A stretch of 64,000 bases of DNA from Blasia pusilla (Eukaryota > Marchantiophyta > Marchantiopsida > Blasiales): NCBI GenBank assembly GCA_050084515.1, contig CM114275.1, forward strand, positions 17,732,001 to 17,796,000, in the 5' to 3' direction. The position numbers and the translations under genes are program-made. Below the pieces are notes generated by a model. It was not told the DNA's origin. It saw only the letters and a program-made list of their open reading frames with translations, and did not search any database. Positions 9,424-21,021 of the stretch are shown piece after piece; position 1 is the stretch's first letter; the number at the start of each line of letters is the position of its first letter.

Positions 9424-12080
9424 ATGCATGCTATTTTGGAACTTCCGCCGTACTTTCGTACTCATTTTCTGCCTATCAGATTGGTGGACAGGCAAAAGAC
9501 GGCATTTTGGGGCATCAATCCTCACGGGAAGGATTGTTTGTACCAGTGGCAATTCTTACCATTTGGATTAAAAAATGCCCCGGCTGAGTTTCAGAGGGTC
9601 ATGGATAGGATCTTGGTTGGTCTGTAGGATTTTGCTAGGTGTTATATTGATGACATCGTAGTCTTTAGCGCCACGGTTGAGGAGCATGAGCGACATCTAG
9701 AGGAGGTGTTTCGACGATTGCAATTACATGGGCTGAAGCTACATCCAGGCAAGTGCAAGTTCTTCTACGACCAGATAGAGTACTTGGGTCATACAATATA
9801 CCCAGGGGGCCTTGGTTTTCAGTAGACAAAGGTAGAGGCTATCTCACGCATTCCACGCCCTACAGATTTGAGCCGTGTTCGCGCATTCATGGGATTGGCG
9901 AACTTCTATTGGCGGTACGTCAAGGGATTCAGTTTGATTGCCTAGCCGCTGACCTTGCTGACCAGGGTGGATCACGAGTGGCACTGGAGGGATGAGCAGG
10001 AGCAAGCATTTCAATTGCTCAAGGACAGGTTGACGTCCGCGCCCATCTTGAGGAGACTGATCAGGGGGCGTCCTTTCCAATTGCACACAGATTGGAGCAT
10101 GTTGGGGCTTGGAGCGGTGCTCACCCAGCATGATGATGAGGGTAGAGAGTTCGTGGTGGCTTACGCTAGCTGCTCAAACAATGTTGCAGAGGCAAAGTAT
10201 AGCTCGTATGAGGGTGACTGCTTGGCTGTGGTGTGGGCTGTCGCGCATTTCACGTGTTACTTATTCGGCAATCCCTTTACCATCATCACTGATCATCAAC
10301 CACTGAAGTGGTTGATGGAGTCCAACAAGCTTATAGGGATGCTTGCGAGATGGGCTCTATTGTTTTAGGAGTATGATTTTTAGGTGGTACATAGACCTGG
10401 GACGGTCAACCAAGATGCAGATGGGTTGAGTCATAACCCATGCCTGAGTCAGCGAGATGCGACTAGAGCTTGATGGCATGGAGAGAGTGATGAGGAGTGA
10501 GTGCTAGGATGGCACGCGTTAGCCTATTTAGGCATGTTGGCTATGGAGAGCCAAAGTGTGGAGACTTTGATGGCGAGGTCTAGTGGAGAGTCCTTGGATC
10601 CCGAGGCCAGTGAGGAGACGACAGATGGCCGAGATATTCATGATGATGGAGTAGTCTTGGAGTACCGTCGGACTGGCAACGTTGTGAGCATTGTAGGTGC
10701 TAGAGAGCATGATCGGATCCTACAGCGGGCCAGACGGTTCTGTTGGGAGGGGACACATGTTTTGAGGGTTTGGGAGGATGGCAGAGTACGCGTAGTGCCA
10801 CATCCTTCGTAGAGAGCACGACTAGTGCAGCATGCCCACGAGGAGTTGGATCAGTTTTGGATGAAGCGGACATACAGCTTGCTCCAGATTCAGTATTGGT
10901 GGCGAGGCATGCAGATTGACGTGCAACAGTTTGTTGCCAGGTGCATGGTGTGTGATCGGGTCCGAGCATCGTTCAGTGCTCCGACTCCACAGTTGCATCC
11001 ATTACCGATCATGGGCTTAGGGTATAGATGGAGTTTGGATTTTGCAGGACGTTTGCCTTTGACGGAGCGTCACAGTCGTTATGTGTTGGTGATGGTCGAG
11101 CACTTCTCAAAGTGGATCAAGTTGGTTGCATTGCCTGACAAAGCGAGTGAGGGAGTAGCTTATGCCTTCCTTGACAGAGTTTTGAGTCATTATGGCGCAC
11201 TGGCTGAGGTGTTGACAGACCAGGGTACCAAGTTTCGTGGTGAGTTCTAGGCCTTGTGTGATCAGGCGCTGATTGACCATCGCACGACTTCGCGAGATCA
11301 TCATGAGGCGGATGGATTGGCGGAGAGAGTTGTGCAGACGGTGAAGAGGGGTTTATGCAAGTATGGCTTGCAGAGAGGTCACATAGGAGATTGGGACCTC
11401 CAGTTGCCCTGGTTAGCGATGGGATACAGATTCAACAGGCAGGCATTCTTAGCGTATTTTTCACCATACTTGCTATTTTATGGCCGAGAGGCAGATTTAC
11501 CTACGGCCATTCGTCGAGATGGTAGTGAGGTGCTTGACCTTGATGACCCAGATGTATGGATGCGAGCATGTTCTCAGAGGGCTGAGTTATTTCGGAGAGT
11601 GATGCCCATGGCGTTCGAGAACTTGGCGATTGTGCAGCATCGGGATACGTTGAGGAATGCAAGTATTCGGGATGATGGTTATCGACCAACTATCCGGAGG
11701 TTTCATCAGGGAGATTATGTCTGCTTGCAACAGATGGCACCGACGACGTTGGATGCGACTGCAGGGCACACTATCTTGAGAGTGCGTGACGTTTTGCCAT
11801 CCGATGTTCTCTTGCTCGAGGGATGCGATGGTATGGTATGGAAGAACCATGTGCGTAATTGTGCGCCATGTCACCTTCCTAACATTGATGGTACATTAGA
11901 TCCGAGCTTAGCATTGGTTTCTATAGGCTTGCATTATATGTTGTGTGAATATGTCTGTGGTGCGGCCACGATACTAGTCTGTGATAGATGTTCGAGAGGT
12001 TGGCATATGGCATGTCTGACGCCACCTCTCACTAGGGTTCCTCGGGGATGATGTATGTGTCCCAGATGTATATAGAGGAG
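9424..12080 (+). pseudogene. Ty3/gypsy pol with C-terminal PHD-like finger (family G2, copy 1)
   Basis: A single frame runs the whole length with seven TAG and three TGA stops and no TAA. Domains in order: reverse transcriptase from the fingers on (FLPFGLKNAPAEFQRVMD about 9553, CYIDDIVVFS about 9640, YLGHTIYPGG), RNase H (LHTDWSMLGLGAVLTQHDDE about 10080, TDHQPLKWLME), integrase (HAHEELDQFW, CMVCDRV, SLDFAGRLPL about 11035, LTDQGTKFRGEF, HHEADGLAERVVQ), an integrase C-terminal module (GDYVCLQQM, HVRNCAPCHLPNIDGTLDP), and a zinc finger (CDRCSRGWHMACLTPPL, then CMCPRC after a TGA). The gag, protease and 5' LTR are missing. Several stops coincide with Gln codons in related copies (10366, 10810). 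It encodes a defunct retrotransposon replication/integration polyprotein. Confidence 0.9.
11938..12077 (+). other. PHD-like zinc finger at the end of G2 pol
   Basis: Cys/His order: CEYVC, CDRC, WHMAC, then CPRC. Three copies in the window (here, 38053-38190 minus, 58864-58990 plus) together support the ending VPRG, R, W, M/I, C, P, R, C. That matches the W-x-C-x2-C end of PHD fingers, and CDGC-SRGWHMACLTPPL matches their core. PHD fingers read histone H3 tails, so by analogy with chromodomains it may guide integration. The first pair is C-x3-C rather than C-x2-C. This copy has lost the Arg and Trp codons (TGA, TGT). Confidence 0.7.
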
Positions 12081-12262
12081 ATACTAGGTAGGTTTTGATT
12101 CCGACTTTTTCTGTGACATGGATGACAGGAAGGCGACTAACGTTGGGGCCATAGGAGCACCCAACCTTCTTGCTCTTAGCGTCCGAGAGATGTATGTCAT
12201 GGTAGGTAGGGATAGATGGCTATCTGGAGTTAGAGTGATCTAACCACTAGCAAGGGTCCGAT

Positions 12263-13040
12263 TGGAGATATTTTAGTACTTCTTGTCTCGTTATTACGAT
12301 CCCATGAGTTAGCATGGGATCGTGCGTGTTTGTGTGTGTGTTTGATGACAACGAAGTATGTTGTGTAGCGATGTGTATGCGCACGATAATTGTCACGTCT
12401 TTTAAGATAGATCCGTGAGATCTAGTAGAACGCCTTCGTGAATAGTGGAGGACACGCACAATAGGTCGAGGATGACCTTCTGAGGGTCCAGGAAACCTGA
12501 GAGAACAGGTTTCCCCTTGGGGAAACCTACTCATTTGGAGCCATATTGAGGAACTTACTATTTTAGGTAATTACCATTTTGAGTATATGATTGACTTTCT
12601 ATTTATGGTAAGTGGCCCTTGACCTCCTACATGAGGTCAAGAGCCAAGGAGGTGACTTGGGAGAATAGGTTACCATGGAGCGAGCTTGGGTGAGGGGAGG
12701 GGTATACCTCAAGGAGAGAGAGCTTGAGAGCTCATTCTCTCTTTGTTGAACCTCTTGGCATAAGGCGGCAGAGCTATGGTCCCTTGCCTTGTGAGTGTAA
12801 CCCAAGCCTCTCATTAGGAGAGTGGGTTTGGTTTGACATGAGAGAGAGAGTGCACACCTTTGAGAGCTATGGTGTGAGATGGTGTAGAGAGAGATTGGAT
12901 CTTACTTTAATTGGAGATAGTTTAGTACTTCTTGTCTCGTTGTTTGGATGCCATGAGTTAGCATGGGATCGTGCGTGTTTGTGTGTGTGTTCGATGACAG
13001 CGATGTATGTTGTGTAGCGATGTGTATGCGCACAACAAAG
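12263..13040 (+). repeat. G2 LTR plus start of a second LTR in tandem
   Basis: An LTR begins TGGAGATATTTTAG at 12263, just after a purine-rich CTAGCAAGGGTCCGAT tract. It carries GTGTGTTTGTGTGTGTGTTT, the ATGTGTATGCGCACGA block and a GAGAGAGAG tract (12841-12850). At 12917 the sequence restarts with TGGAGATAGTTTAG and repeats the first 120 bp or so. The first unit is thus about 654 bp. The same LTR follows the G2 copy at 59178 and precedes, inverted, the copy at 36193-37103. The boundary at 13040 is approximate. Confidence 0.7.
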
Positions 13041-13537
13041 TGAGCACTTATGACAAATATAGATACACAAAGCATTGCCTTACTTAATTAAACACACATG
13101 TTCTCTTCTTGGATTGCAACCATTGGAGCTTCGTGGTATGTACTTGCCATTGTTTGAGGATGAAGTACATGCATATCATTTTGAATTCCTTTCTCGAGAA
13201 TAGTATTAAATTCTACTTGTCTCAAGGGATGACATTACAAGATCGATTAGAAACTTTGAGTTCTCTCCTTTTCCTTTTATATTAACAATTATATTCTCGC
13301 TGCTTCTCTTGTTGAAGATAACCTTGTTCAAGGCGATTAATGTGTTTTTGCCTTTGACCTACGGCACACATGTTCTTGCGAATGTCGCGTAAATCCTTAA
13401 GATTTCAGAGAATGGAAGTCTGTAATATGCATAAAAAGCAAACGTATTAGACAAATCCTAAGAGAGGGCTTCACATTGCAAAGAGTATATCCTAAAAAAA
13501 TTGGGAATGAAATGAGAATGCATGAAGGAGAAGACGT
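13041..13537. other. No gene recognised
   Basis: AT-rich spacer between two LTR blocks; no long open frame or recognisable repeat. Confidence 0.4.
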
Positions 13538-15008
13538 ACGTGTCCTGCACATACATATCGCTACACAACATACATCGCTGATCACATCTACATCATACAA
13601 CACCGATCTTCCCCACACACGGGTAGATCCACACATGTACAGAAATCAACTCATACATATACATGGAGATCACACAACAAAAATAAAGAGTAGTAAAAAT
13701 AACACACCCGGCCTAAAACTCCACTCCTCAATCTACATTGGCATATCGAGCCTTGTCCATCCTACGCTATCAAGGAATCCGGACGCTAGCACCCTAGTCC
13801 TATCTCACACACATATAACAGAGGTGCTCCAACGACCCAACATGAGAAAGATGGCTTGGGAAAGCCATCTTCCTCCCTTATATAGGTTTGGGAAGAGCCA
13901 AAAGGCTCTTCCCCTGCGGTCCCAAATATTGTAGCCAAGAATACACGAAGACCTGTTGCGGTCGCTGCTATTTCCAATCTGGATGATCTAACTATTATCG
14001 ACTGGTTTAAATCCAAACCCCATGGGATCCTAAGCTAAAAATAGCTATCCTCTTAGTAACCTACGCGCACAGGTTACTAGGGGCGGGTGACTTGGTCAAC
14101 AAGTCACCCGGCTGTGAAAGACCTCAACAGGAAAGTTGTCAGAAACAATGTTCTTGACACAGTGGACCTATCGTCAACCTCATCCGACACCGTGGGACAA
14201 AGTTACACTCAAGATAGTCCGTTGGCTCCTACGCCCTATCCATGATAGATCTCGGCCTATCGGCTACTCAGATGTGACAACATACACATTGCTACACAAC
14301 CCACATCGCTGGTCACAACTACATACCAGACAACATCGATCTTCCCCAACATAATGGTAGATCCACACATAAATGAAACATACTCACACCTATACACTGG
14401 GACCCCACAACACAAAAACAAGAGTAGTAAAAATGGCTCACCCCGCCTAAAACTCCACTCATGAATCTACATCGGCATATCGAACCACATCCACCTTCTA
14501 TTATGAGGAAATCCGGATGCTAGCACCCTAACTCCTATATACCCACACACGTCTATGCAAGAGAGAGGCACTCCTAAGGCTCAACATGAGAACGATGGCT
14601 TGAGAAATCCATCTCTCTCACTCTTATATCCTTGGAAAGAGCCAAAAAGCTCTTCCCCAAAAATAGCCCTACCAACGATAATTTACGTGCATAAGTTACA
14701 CACAAAAACAAAAATAGGGAAATCACCATAAACGACTTTCCTGACACAACAAACATGTCGCCAACCTCATTCGATATCCCGGGACAAAGTTACACCCAAA
14801 TAGCCCGCTGACTCTCTATGCCGTCGATGCGATAGAACTCTACCTACGTCGAAATAAGATGTGACAACTGTCGTGCGCATACACATTGCTACACAACCCA
14901 TATTCCTGGTCACATCTACATACCACATAACATCGATCTTCCCCAACATACGGGTAGATCCACATACAAATGAAACATATTCATGCATATACACTTGGAC
15001 CCCACAAT
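13538..15008 (-). repeat. Tandem G3-type LTRs (minus orientation)
   Basis: On the minus strand an LTR starts TGTGGGGTCCAAGTGTATAT at about 15008, next to a polypurine tract (CTAGGGGGGCGATTG, 15009-15023). After about 598 bp the same start recurs (TGTGGGGTCCCAGTG, about 14410) and again, diverged, near 13660. Shared blocks include GGTAGATCCACA, GCCTAAAACTCCACTC and CCAACATGAGAA followed by GATGGCTTG, all plus-strand spellings. Head-to-tail LTRs typically arise by unequal LTR recombination. The same LTR type appears at 59775-60230 and 61790-62195. Confidence 0.7.
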
Positions 15009-15359
15009 CGCCCCCCTAGCTTGCAGTTGGGTTCCCCTAACTCTAGATAGCACACACACATAAGTCCCCGACAAGATCTCCTATCATATACACATCTAGC
15101 ACCGTCGGTGCCGTCATCCCCATAACACTGCCACACTGCAGCAACCCGCCATATTGATCCCTCCGGAGAGATCTAACACTCTCCTACCCTCCTCCAAACA
15201 TAGACACGGCTCCACGCTTTCCTCACGAGCTCATCTGCACTCCACGCATCTCAACGCTCATCCCCAACAACAATAAAGAAGCTCTGCACCATGGGAAGAG
15301 ACACCCACCCTAGCATGTCTCTTCGTGGGACTATCCGCTACGGGAATGTCCTCCGCATG
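15009..15359 (-). pseudogene. 3' internal remnant of G3 element
   Basis: This stretch ends at the minus-strand polypurine tract and LTR on its left, and is cut on its right by the G1 insertion at 15360. The other side of the interrupted element resumes at 22720. No domain is readable in 350 bp, implying a large internal deletion between the protease region (22780-23860) and the 3' end. Confidence 0.45.
15355..15359. repeat. Target-site duplication of G1 insertion, left copy (GCATG)
   Basis: GCATG here and at 22715-22719 flank the LTR termini TGTCGCG and CGCGACA exactly. A 5-bp duplication is typical of Ty3/gypsy integration. Confidence 0.9.
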
Positions 15360-16359
15360 TGTCGCGACCCTCATGACCAAACAAGTGCCAAGCGGAACAT
15401 CGGAACATTAGCGGGCTCACGCTAAGATGGTTTGCGCGTTGGAGTTGTCTCAAAGAGGAGACAAGAGACCAGACGCGAGCAAGGAGTCGCGTTTCAGGTG
15501 TTATGGTCGCGACTGAGAAACCTGGACCAAAAGGCGGAATGAGACTTGAAAGAAGTCGAGTCTAGGAAGTGGGTTGCCAAAGGAAAGATCCGGATGTGGA
15601 ACGCCACTAGCGTTTGAGAGTTTCCGACTGTATTTATGGCCATAACTTTTAGCGCTAAGATACATTTGGAGCAAATAAGAGTGCGTTGGAAAGCTTATGG
15701 AGAGTCAGTCCAAACGCACCAAAGATCGCTGCAAACGCATAAGCAGTGGCCGAGATACAACCCGAAAACGACTGTAAGTGGAGTCGGGTTGAGGGCCACA
15801 ATGAAGGGCCCGACCCTCTTTTCCCAAAGGGGAGGGGTTATTGGAGAACCCCAGAAGTACTAGTAAGGGGGAAGGTCTCCGAGAGTGCTTGGAACCCAAA
15901 CCCCACTTTGGGCGTCGCAGGGCGGCTCAAGGGCATGGAACGGAACGCGAGTTTGGGGGTTGGGTTGGAAAACCTGCACCAAGTTGTCGCGCCCCTACTC
16001 TCCTTGAACGTCAATCTTTAGTGTTGCGGAAGCGTGCATTCAGTAGGTCACGAACTCATCGCCGATCTGCACCCAAGCACGCACTATCGTTAGTCGGGTT
16101 TGGCCAACCGGTGTTCCAACCCACCGAGTCCTCAACTCGGCGTCTCATCAAGCTCAACCTTCCTTAGCTCCTAGCTTCCAACACATGGCAAGTCCTTCAA
16201 GACTTGGAACAGACTTCCTGGTTAGTCTAGGGATCTAAAACGGCACTTGCGCGCCTAGCAATCCCAACTGTTCAACGGTCCTCGGGTGAGTTCCGAATCG
16301 AGACCCAAGTAATTGAGTCGCGGGGTGGAATCCAAGAGGGATGTCTAAAATCGCCTCAC
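15360..16359 (+). repeat. G1 5' LTR with its right 375 bp inverted
   Basis: Bases 15360-15984 align directly with 21713-22336 of the 3' LTR. From 15985 the sequence instead begins TGTCGCGCCCCTACTC, the reverse complement of the 3' LTR's end, and runs backwards to CGCCTCACTGG at 16362, the reverse complement of 22337 onward. The solo LTR at 35163-36187 has the 3' LTR order, so the 5' LTR is the rearranged one. The inversion end overlaps the primer-binding site by TGG. Confidence 0.85.
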
Positions 16360-16371
16360 TGGTATCAGAGC
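16360..16371 (+). other. Primer-binding site (initiator tRNA-Met type)
   Basis: TGGTATCAGAGC directly follows the 5' LTR. This is the standard plant LTR-retrotransposon primer site, complementary to the 3' end of initiator tRNA-Met, and would prime minus-strand synthesis. Confidence 0.9.
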
Positions 16372-16506
16372 TAATCCTTGGTGAGCGAGAACTTGGGGTC
16401 GTGGGATCAGCCGGACGCTTGGGAAATTTCAAGGTAGTGGCTAGACTCGGACGCTCGAGGAGGGACGCAAGAAACGAGGAGGAGATCTGAGTGAGTTGGC
16501 TTGGAA

Positions 16507-18183
16507 ATGGCGATCGAGGGAGAACAACCCAAGAAGCGCCGAATAAAGCGACGTGAACCAAGAGAGGAACCAATGCCGGACCGTGAAGCTATGGAGGAGA
16601 CGGAGACTCCCGAAGAGCTGAACGCCAATCGTGAGGACGTTCTAGAGGCGACTCCTTCCGCGGGGCCAGTGGGCCCAAACTCAGGGGAAAGGACGGAGTC
16701 GAGCCAGACGTTGGACTTGTTGAAGGTGTTGGTGGAGCAGATGTCCCAGCAAAGCAAGCGGATTGCAGAGTTAGAGGCCACTCGAAACCCGGGTGCGGGC
16801 AAAAAGCTCTGCAAGACGAACCTGCCCACGCCATTCACGGGAGTGGGGCGCTCGCGGAAAGTGAAGGATTTCCTTACGGAACTGGAACTGTACTTCGAGG
16901 CGCAGAGGGCTGCTGAGCAGGACAAGGTGACGGTAGCCGTTACTTTCCTGAAGGATCATGCTCTACAATGGTGGACAGCTCAACGAGAGGAATATCTGGG
17001 CGGCGAGTCACCTCTGAGTTGGGAGGAGTTCAAGGAGTTGATTGGGGATCGGTTCACTCCGGAGTACCAAGGGTTGCGTGACACGGTGGAATGCGTGCGG
17101 ATGCGGTAGAGTGGTTCCTTAAGCGCCTATGTGAGGGAGTTTAGTGCCAAGCTGACTTCTAGTCCAAAGATGGAAGAACACGCGAAGAAGGCTATCTTCA
17201 TTAGTGGACTCAAGCCGAGCGCTGAAAAGGCCCTTTACCGAATGCCGACGTTGCCAGAGACGTGCGCGGACCTTCTGAAGCTAGCGGAGCGGATTGGGGA
17301 CGATGAGGTCCAAACCCAGAAACCCTTCGAGCCAAAAGTTTTTTCGAAGAAGTCGAAAAATAAGGAGGCGTTCAAAAGAGGGTGGAGTGGGGGCCAGCAC
17401 GAACCAAGAGAGTCGTCTGCCCCGGCAACAAAACGAGTGGAACTTCATGCGAAACCGAAAGGAGGACAACACTCAAAGTCAGGGAACGGCAAGGTCGTAT
17501 GCTACAACTATGGCGAACCGGGGCACCTGTCGAAAGGGTGTTCAAAACCGAAGGTTAGTAATGGGAGTATGATTGCGTTTGCTGCTAAGCATCTGTTGGC
17601 GGGCGATCTCGAGACGTCCCTTCAAGTCACCAAGAGGACGCACAATTTGGTGTACCTAAGATCCAAGATTGCTGATCGCGATGTGTTGTTGCTCGTGGAT
17701 ACAGGTGCTTTGCACTCCTTCCTAAGCCCAAGAATCGTGAAGGAACTAGGGCTGTCTACCTCTAAGGCGGAGGAGCCCATTCGAGTGGGATTTGCAGGAG
17801 GCAAGTCTCATCCGACTTCTGATTTGGTCTTGGGTTTGACAGTAGGATGCGGGGTATTCGAGTTGAAGGAGAATTTCATTGTGTGCGAAATGGATGGCAT
17901 TGACGAAGTTTTGGGGAATACATTCCTAGATGCATATGAGGTGGAGTTAAGACACCGACCATTGAGGTTGAGCGTCTTGCTAAAAGGCAAACGGTTACAA
18001 GTGCGGTTGGTCCGTGAGGTTCCAGCGAAAATGGAGTTGGTGAACTCGATCACAAGGAGGAGCATGACTGAGTTGGAGGATGGATTTCTCTGCTTTATGA
18101 GACAAGTGGAGGAGGCTACAAGCAGTATACGCTGCTTGAAGGGGAGTCCCAAAACCACTCCACGAAGTGGTCAAGGAGTTTGA
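16507..18183 (+). pseudogene. G1 gag and protease region
   Basis: The frame opens at ATG 16507 and is interrupted by TAG 17107-17109 (RMR/stop/SGSLSAYV). The Gag core has FTGVGRSRKVKDFLTELELY, WWTAQREEYL, SWEEFKELIGDRFTPEYQ and LSAYVREFSAKL. A zinc knuckle follows (CYNYGEPGHLSKGC, about 17500), in which the second Cys has become Tyr. The aspartic protease has LLLVDTGALHSFLS (about 17690) and LGNTFLDAYEVELRHRPLRL. The frame ends at 18181, but pol continues one frame over from about 18140, so a base was gained or lost in the CCCAAAACC area. Gag packages the RNA and the protease matures the polyprotein. Confidence 0.9.
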
Positions 18184-19778
18184 GGATGTCTTGACAAATG
18201 AGCTTCCGACTAAATTGCCGCTGCATAGAGCCGTAGATCATAAGATAGAGATCATACCCGGTTCCCAACCGCCTTCAAAAGCACCATATAGGTTGAACCA
18301 GGAGGAACTTCTTGAGTTGAAAAAGCAGTTAAGTGAGCTCTTGGAAAAGGGTTACATTAGGACTAGCAAGTCACCTTATGGAGCACCTGTTCTCTTTGTA
18401 AAGAAGAAGGATGGAAAGATGAGGTTGTGTTGATTACCGTGCACTGAACAAAGTGACGGTTCGGAACAATTATCCTCTTCCGAGGATAGATGATCTCTTT
18501 GATAGGCTGGCAGGCGCGAGATATTTCAGTAGAATTGACTTGAAGTCAGGATATTACCAGATTCGGATTGCCGAGGCAAATGTGGAGAAGACTGCGTGCA
18601 GGATGAGATACGGTTCCTTTGAGTTTGTAGTGATGTCTTTCGGTCTATGTAATGCGCCTCCAACGTTCACCACATTGATGAAATCCATTTTTCACAAGGA
18701 AATGGATGAGTATGTTATCATCTATATCGATGACATACTTATCTATTCGAAGTCACTAGAGGAGCACGTTCGACATGTGAGAGCGGCCTTGTCTAAGCTA
18801 AGGGCAAATCAGCTGTATGCGAATGTAGAGAAGAGCAAATTCGGTTTGAGAAAGATCAAATTCTTGGGGCACGTGGTCAGTGCAGATGGCGTCAGTCCAA
18901 ACATGGAAAAGGTAAAGGCGATTCCCGAGTGGGAACCCCCATCCACTGTAAAGGGGATGAGGAGGTTCATAGGTGCGGTGCAATTTTATCGCACTTGTGT
19001 GAAAAACTTTTCGGGAATTGTGAGACCTCTCACGGATTGGACAGCAAAGTTTGCCAACACGACTTGGACCCATGAAGTTAATGAGGCATTCAACCGAGTG
19101 AAGCAGATTCTATCGCAGGAACTAGTGTTAAAGCTGTCGGAGTTTGACAAACCGCTCGAAGTGCATACCGATGCTAGTGATTTCGCGGTTGCAGGAATGT
19201 TGGTGCAAGAAGGGAGACCGGTGGCATATGAGAGCAAGAAGCTTAGCGATACTGAAAGGAGATGGCCTACTCACGAGAAAGAGTTGTTTGCGGTGGTACA
19301 TTGCTTGAGGAAGTGGCGGCATTATCTAGGGCTCCACAGGACTCGAGTATTCACCGATAATATATCACTCAAGTATTTTGAGACCCAGGATCGAGTGACA
19401 CCGAAACAACTGCGGTGGCATCATACCTTGGCGTTGATGGATGTAGAGTTGATCCACAAGCGAGGTAAGGATAATGTGATTCCAGATGCGTTAAGTCGCA
19501 AGGAGGAACACGTGCCATCGACGACACAGGTCTTGAGAGCAATGTTCCCTAAGGAAACAGATCTGGAAAGAAGGATTCGTGAAGGATATATGAAGGATGC
19601 TCAAGTAGGGGAATACCTGAGGAAGTTGAAGCAGGGTGAGAAGGTGGCCAACATAAGTTTGAGGCACGGTTTACTAAGGTTCAAACAGAGTAGGATCTAT
19701 GTAGGGCAAGGCAGGATGCGAACCAAGGTGTTAGCGGAATGTCACAACGGGCAGTTTTCTATATTTGGCAGGACATAA
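18167..19778 (+). pseudogene. G1 reverse transcriptase and RNase H
   Basis: RT begins with [15 protein letters not shown] and [17 protein letters not shown] one-base loss in [10 protein letters not shown] near 18430 shifts the frame. It continues with FSRIDLKSGYYQIRI, FGLCNAPPTFTTLM (about 18640) and YVIIYIDDILIYSKS (catalytic DD about 18730). RNase H shows VHTDASDFAVAGMLVQ (about 19160), HEKELFAVVHCLRKWRHYL and DNVIPDALSRKEE. The frame ends at 19778 after another slip inside the integrase zinc-binding region. These domains convert the RNA to cDNA and degrade the template. Lengths and spacing are normal for chromoviruses. Confidence 0.93.
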
Positions 19779-21021
19779 AGGAGAGAAATCTACGCTAGCT
19801 GTTCTGTCGAAGCGGTTCTTTTGGCCCAACATGAAAGAGGATGTTGCTCAATATGTGAAGACCTGTGTGACCTACCAAGCGAATAGAGTCTCTTATGATA
19901 AGAAACAGGGCTTGCTGCATCCCTTGCCGATCCCAGAAGGACCCTTGCAAAGTGTGAGTATGGATTTCATCACGAGTCTTCCGGAATCTGAGGTATACAA
20001 CGCTATACTTGTGATTGTTGATCGGTTTAGCAAGTTGGCGAGATTCGTGCCGACGGTGGATTCCGCAACGGCGCAACTATTCCTCGATAGCTGGTGGCAT
20101 GCTCATGGTTTGCCGAGGAGCATTGTTTTAGATCGGGATCCAAAGTTTACCAGTGCTTTCTGGAAGCACTTGTTCAGAAGGTTTAAGACCAAGCTGAGTT
20201 TCAGTACGGCTTTCCACCCGCAGACGGATGGACAGACTGAAAAGGTAAACTCTATCGTGAATCAGTAATTAAGGAATTATGTCAGTGCTAATCAACGCGA
20301 TTGGGTCAGGTGGCTGAGCATGGCGGAATACTGCTACAACTCGACCAAGCATTCTGCAACTGGAGAATCTCCGTTTCTCCTGGAAAATGGACGAGAGCCA
20401 GAAGGGCCTCTTGATCTAGCCCTTTCAAAGGGTACTACATTGGCACGAACACGACAAGCGACGGCAGAAGGTTTGTTGGTAGAGATGCGAGAACAAAAAG
20501 AGCGCGCGAGGCGAAGTCTTGCAAAGGCTCAAATGAGGTACGTTAAGCATGCTAACAAGAGTCGGCGCCAAGTACGATTCCAAGTTGGAGAACAAGTGTG
20601 GTTGAGTGTAAAGAATATCACTTTTCCAAAAGAGTTGTCTGCGAAGCTGTCTGCCAAGTATGCTGGACCGTATGTGATTGTGGCAAACCCGTTTGAGGAT
20701 GTGTATACGTTGAGGCTGCCAGACGAGTTCAAGATTCATCCGACCTTTCATGTGTCATTGTTGAAGAAATATCTTCAAGATAATGGACGTTTCGAGCGGA
20801 GACAGATGGTGAGACCGCACCCGGTCATCGTAAATGAAGAGTCGGAGTTTGAGGTGGAGACCATCTTACGTTCGAGACGTCGGGCCAAAAAGTATGAATA
20901 CTTGGTAAAATGGAAGGGCTACCATGTCAAGGATGCGACTTGGATTGCGGAGGCGGATTTGGAACACGCGCAAGAGTTGTTGCGTGACTTCAAGCGAACA
21001 CAAGCGAAGCACATACGTTAG
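19765..21021 (+). pseudogene. G1 integrase with chromodomain
   Basis: H2C2 zinc region: HKGEKSTLAVLSKRFFWP and CVTYQAN (the second Cys of CxxC is Tyr). The catalytic core has MDFITSLPESE (about 19960), DRDPKFTSAFWKHL (about 20135) and HPQTDGQTEKVNS (about 20215). TAA at 20266-20268 interrupts it. The GPF/Y-type module has YAGPYVIVANPFEDVY (about 20660) and IHPTFHVSLLKKYL. The chromodomain, about 20845-20995, has FEVETILRSRR, YEYLVKWKGY and ATWIAEADL, so all three aromatic-cage positions look retained. Chromodomains direct insertion to methylated-histone chromatin. Confidence 0.93.

Noticed and set aside
9424-12051. TAG read as glutamine (variant genetic code), suggested by many TAG at Gln positions
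   Set aside because: The intact membrin gene ends with TAG at the expected last residue, and the TAGs occur in a decayed transposon together with TGA.
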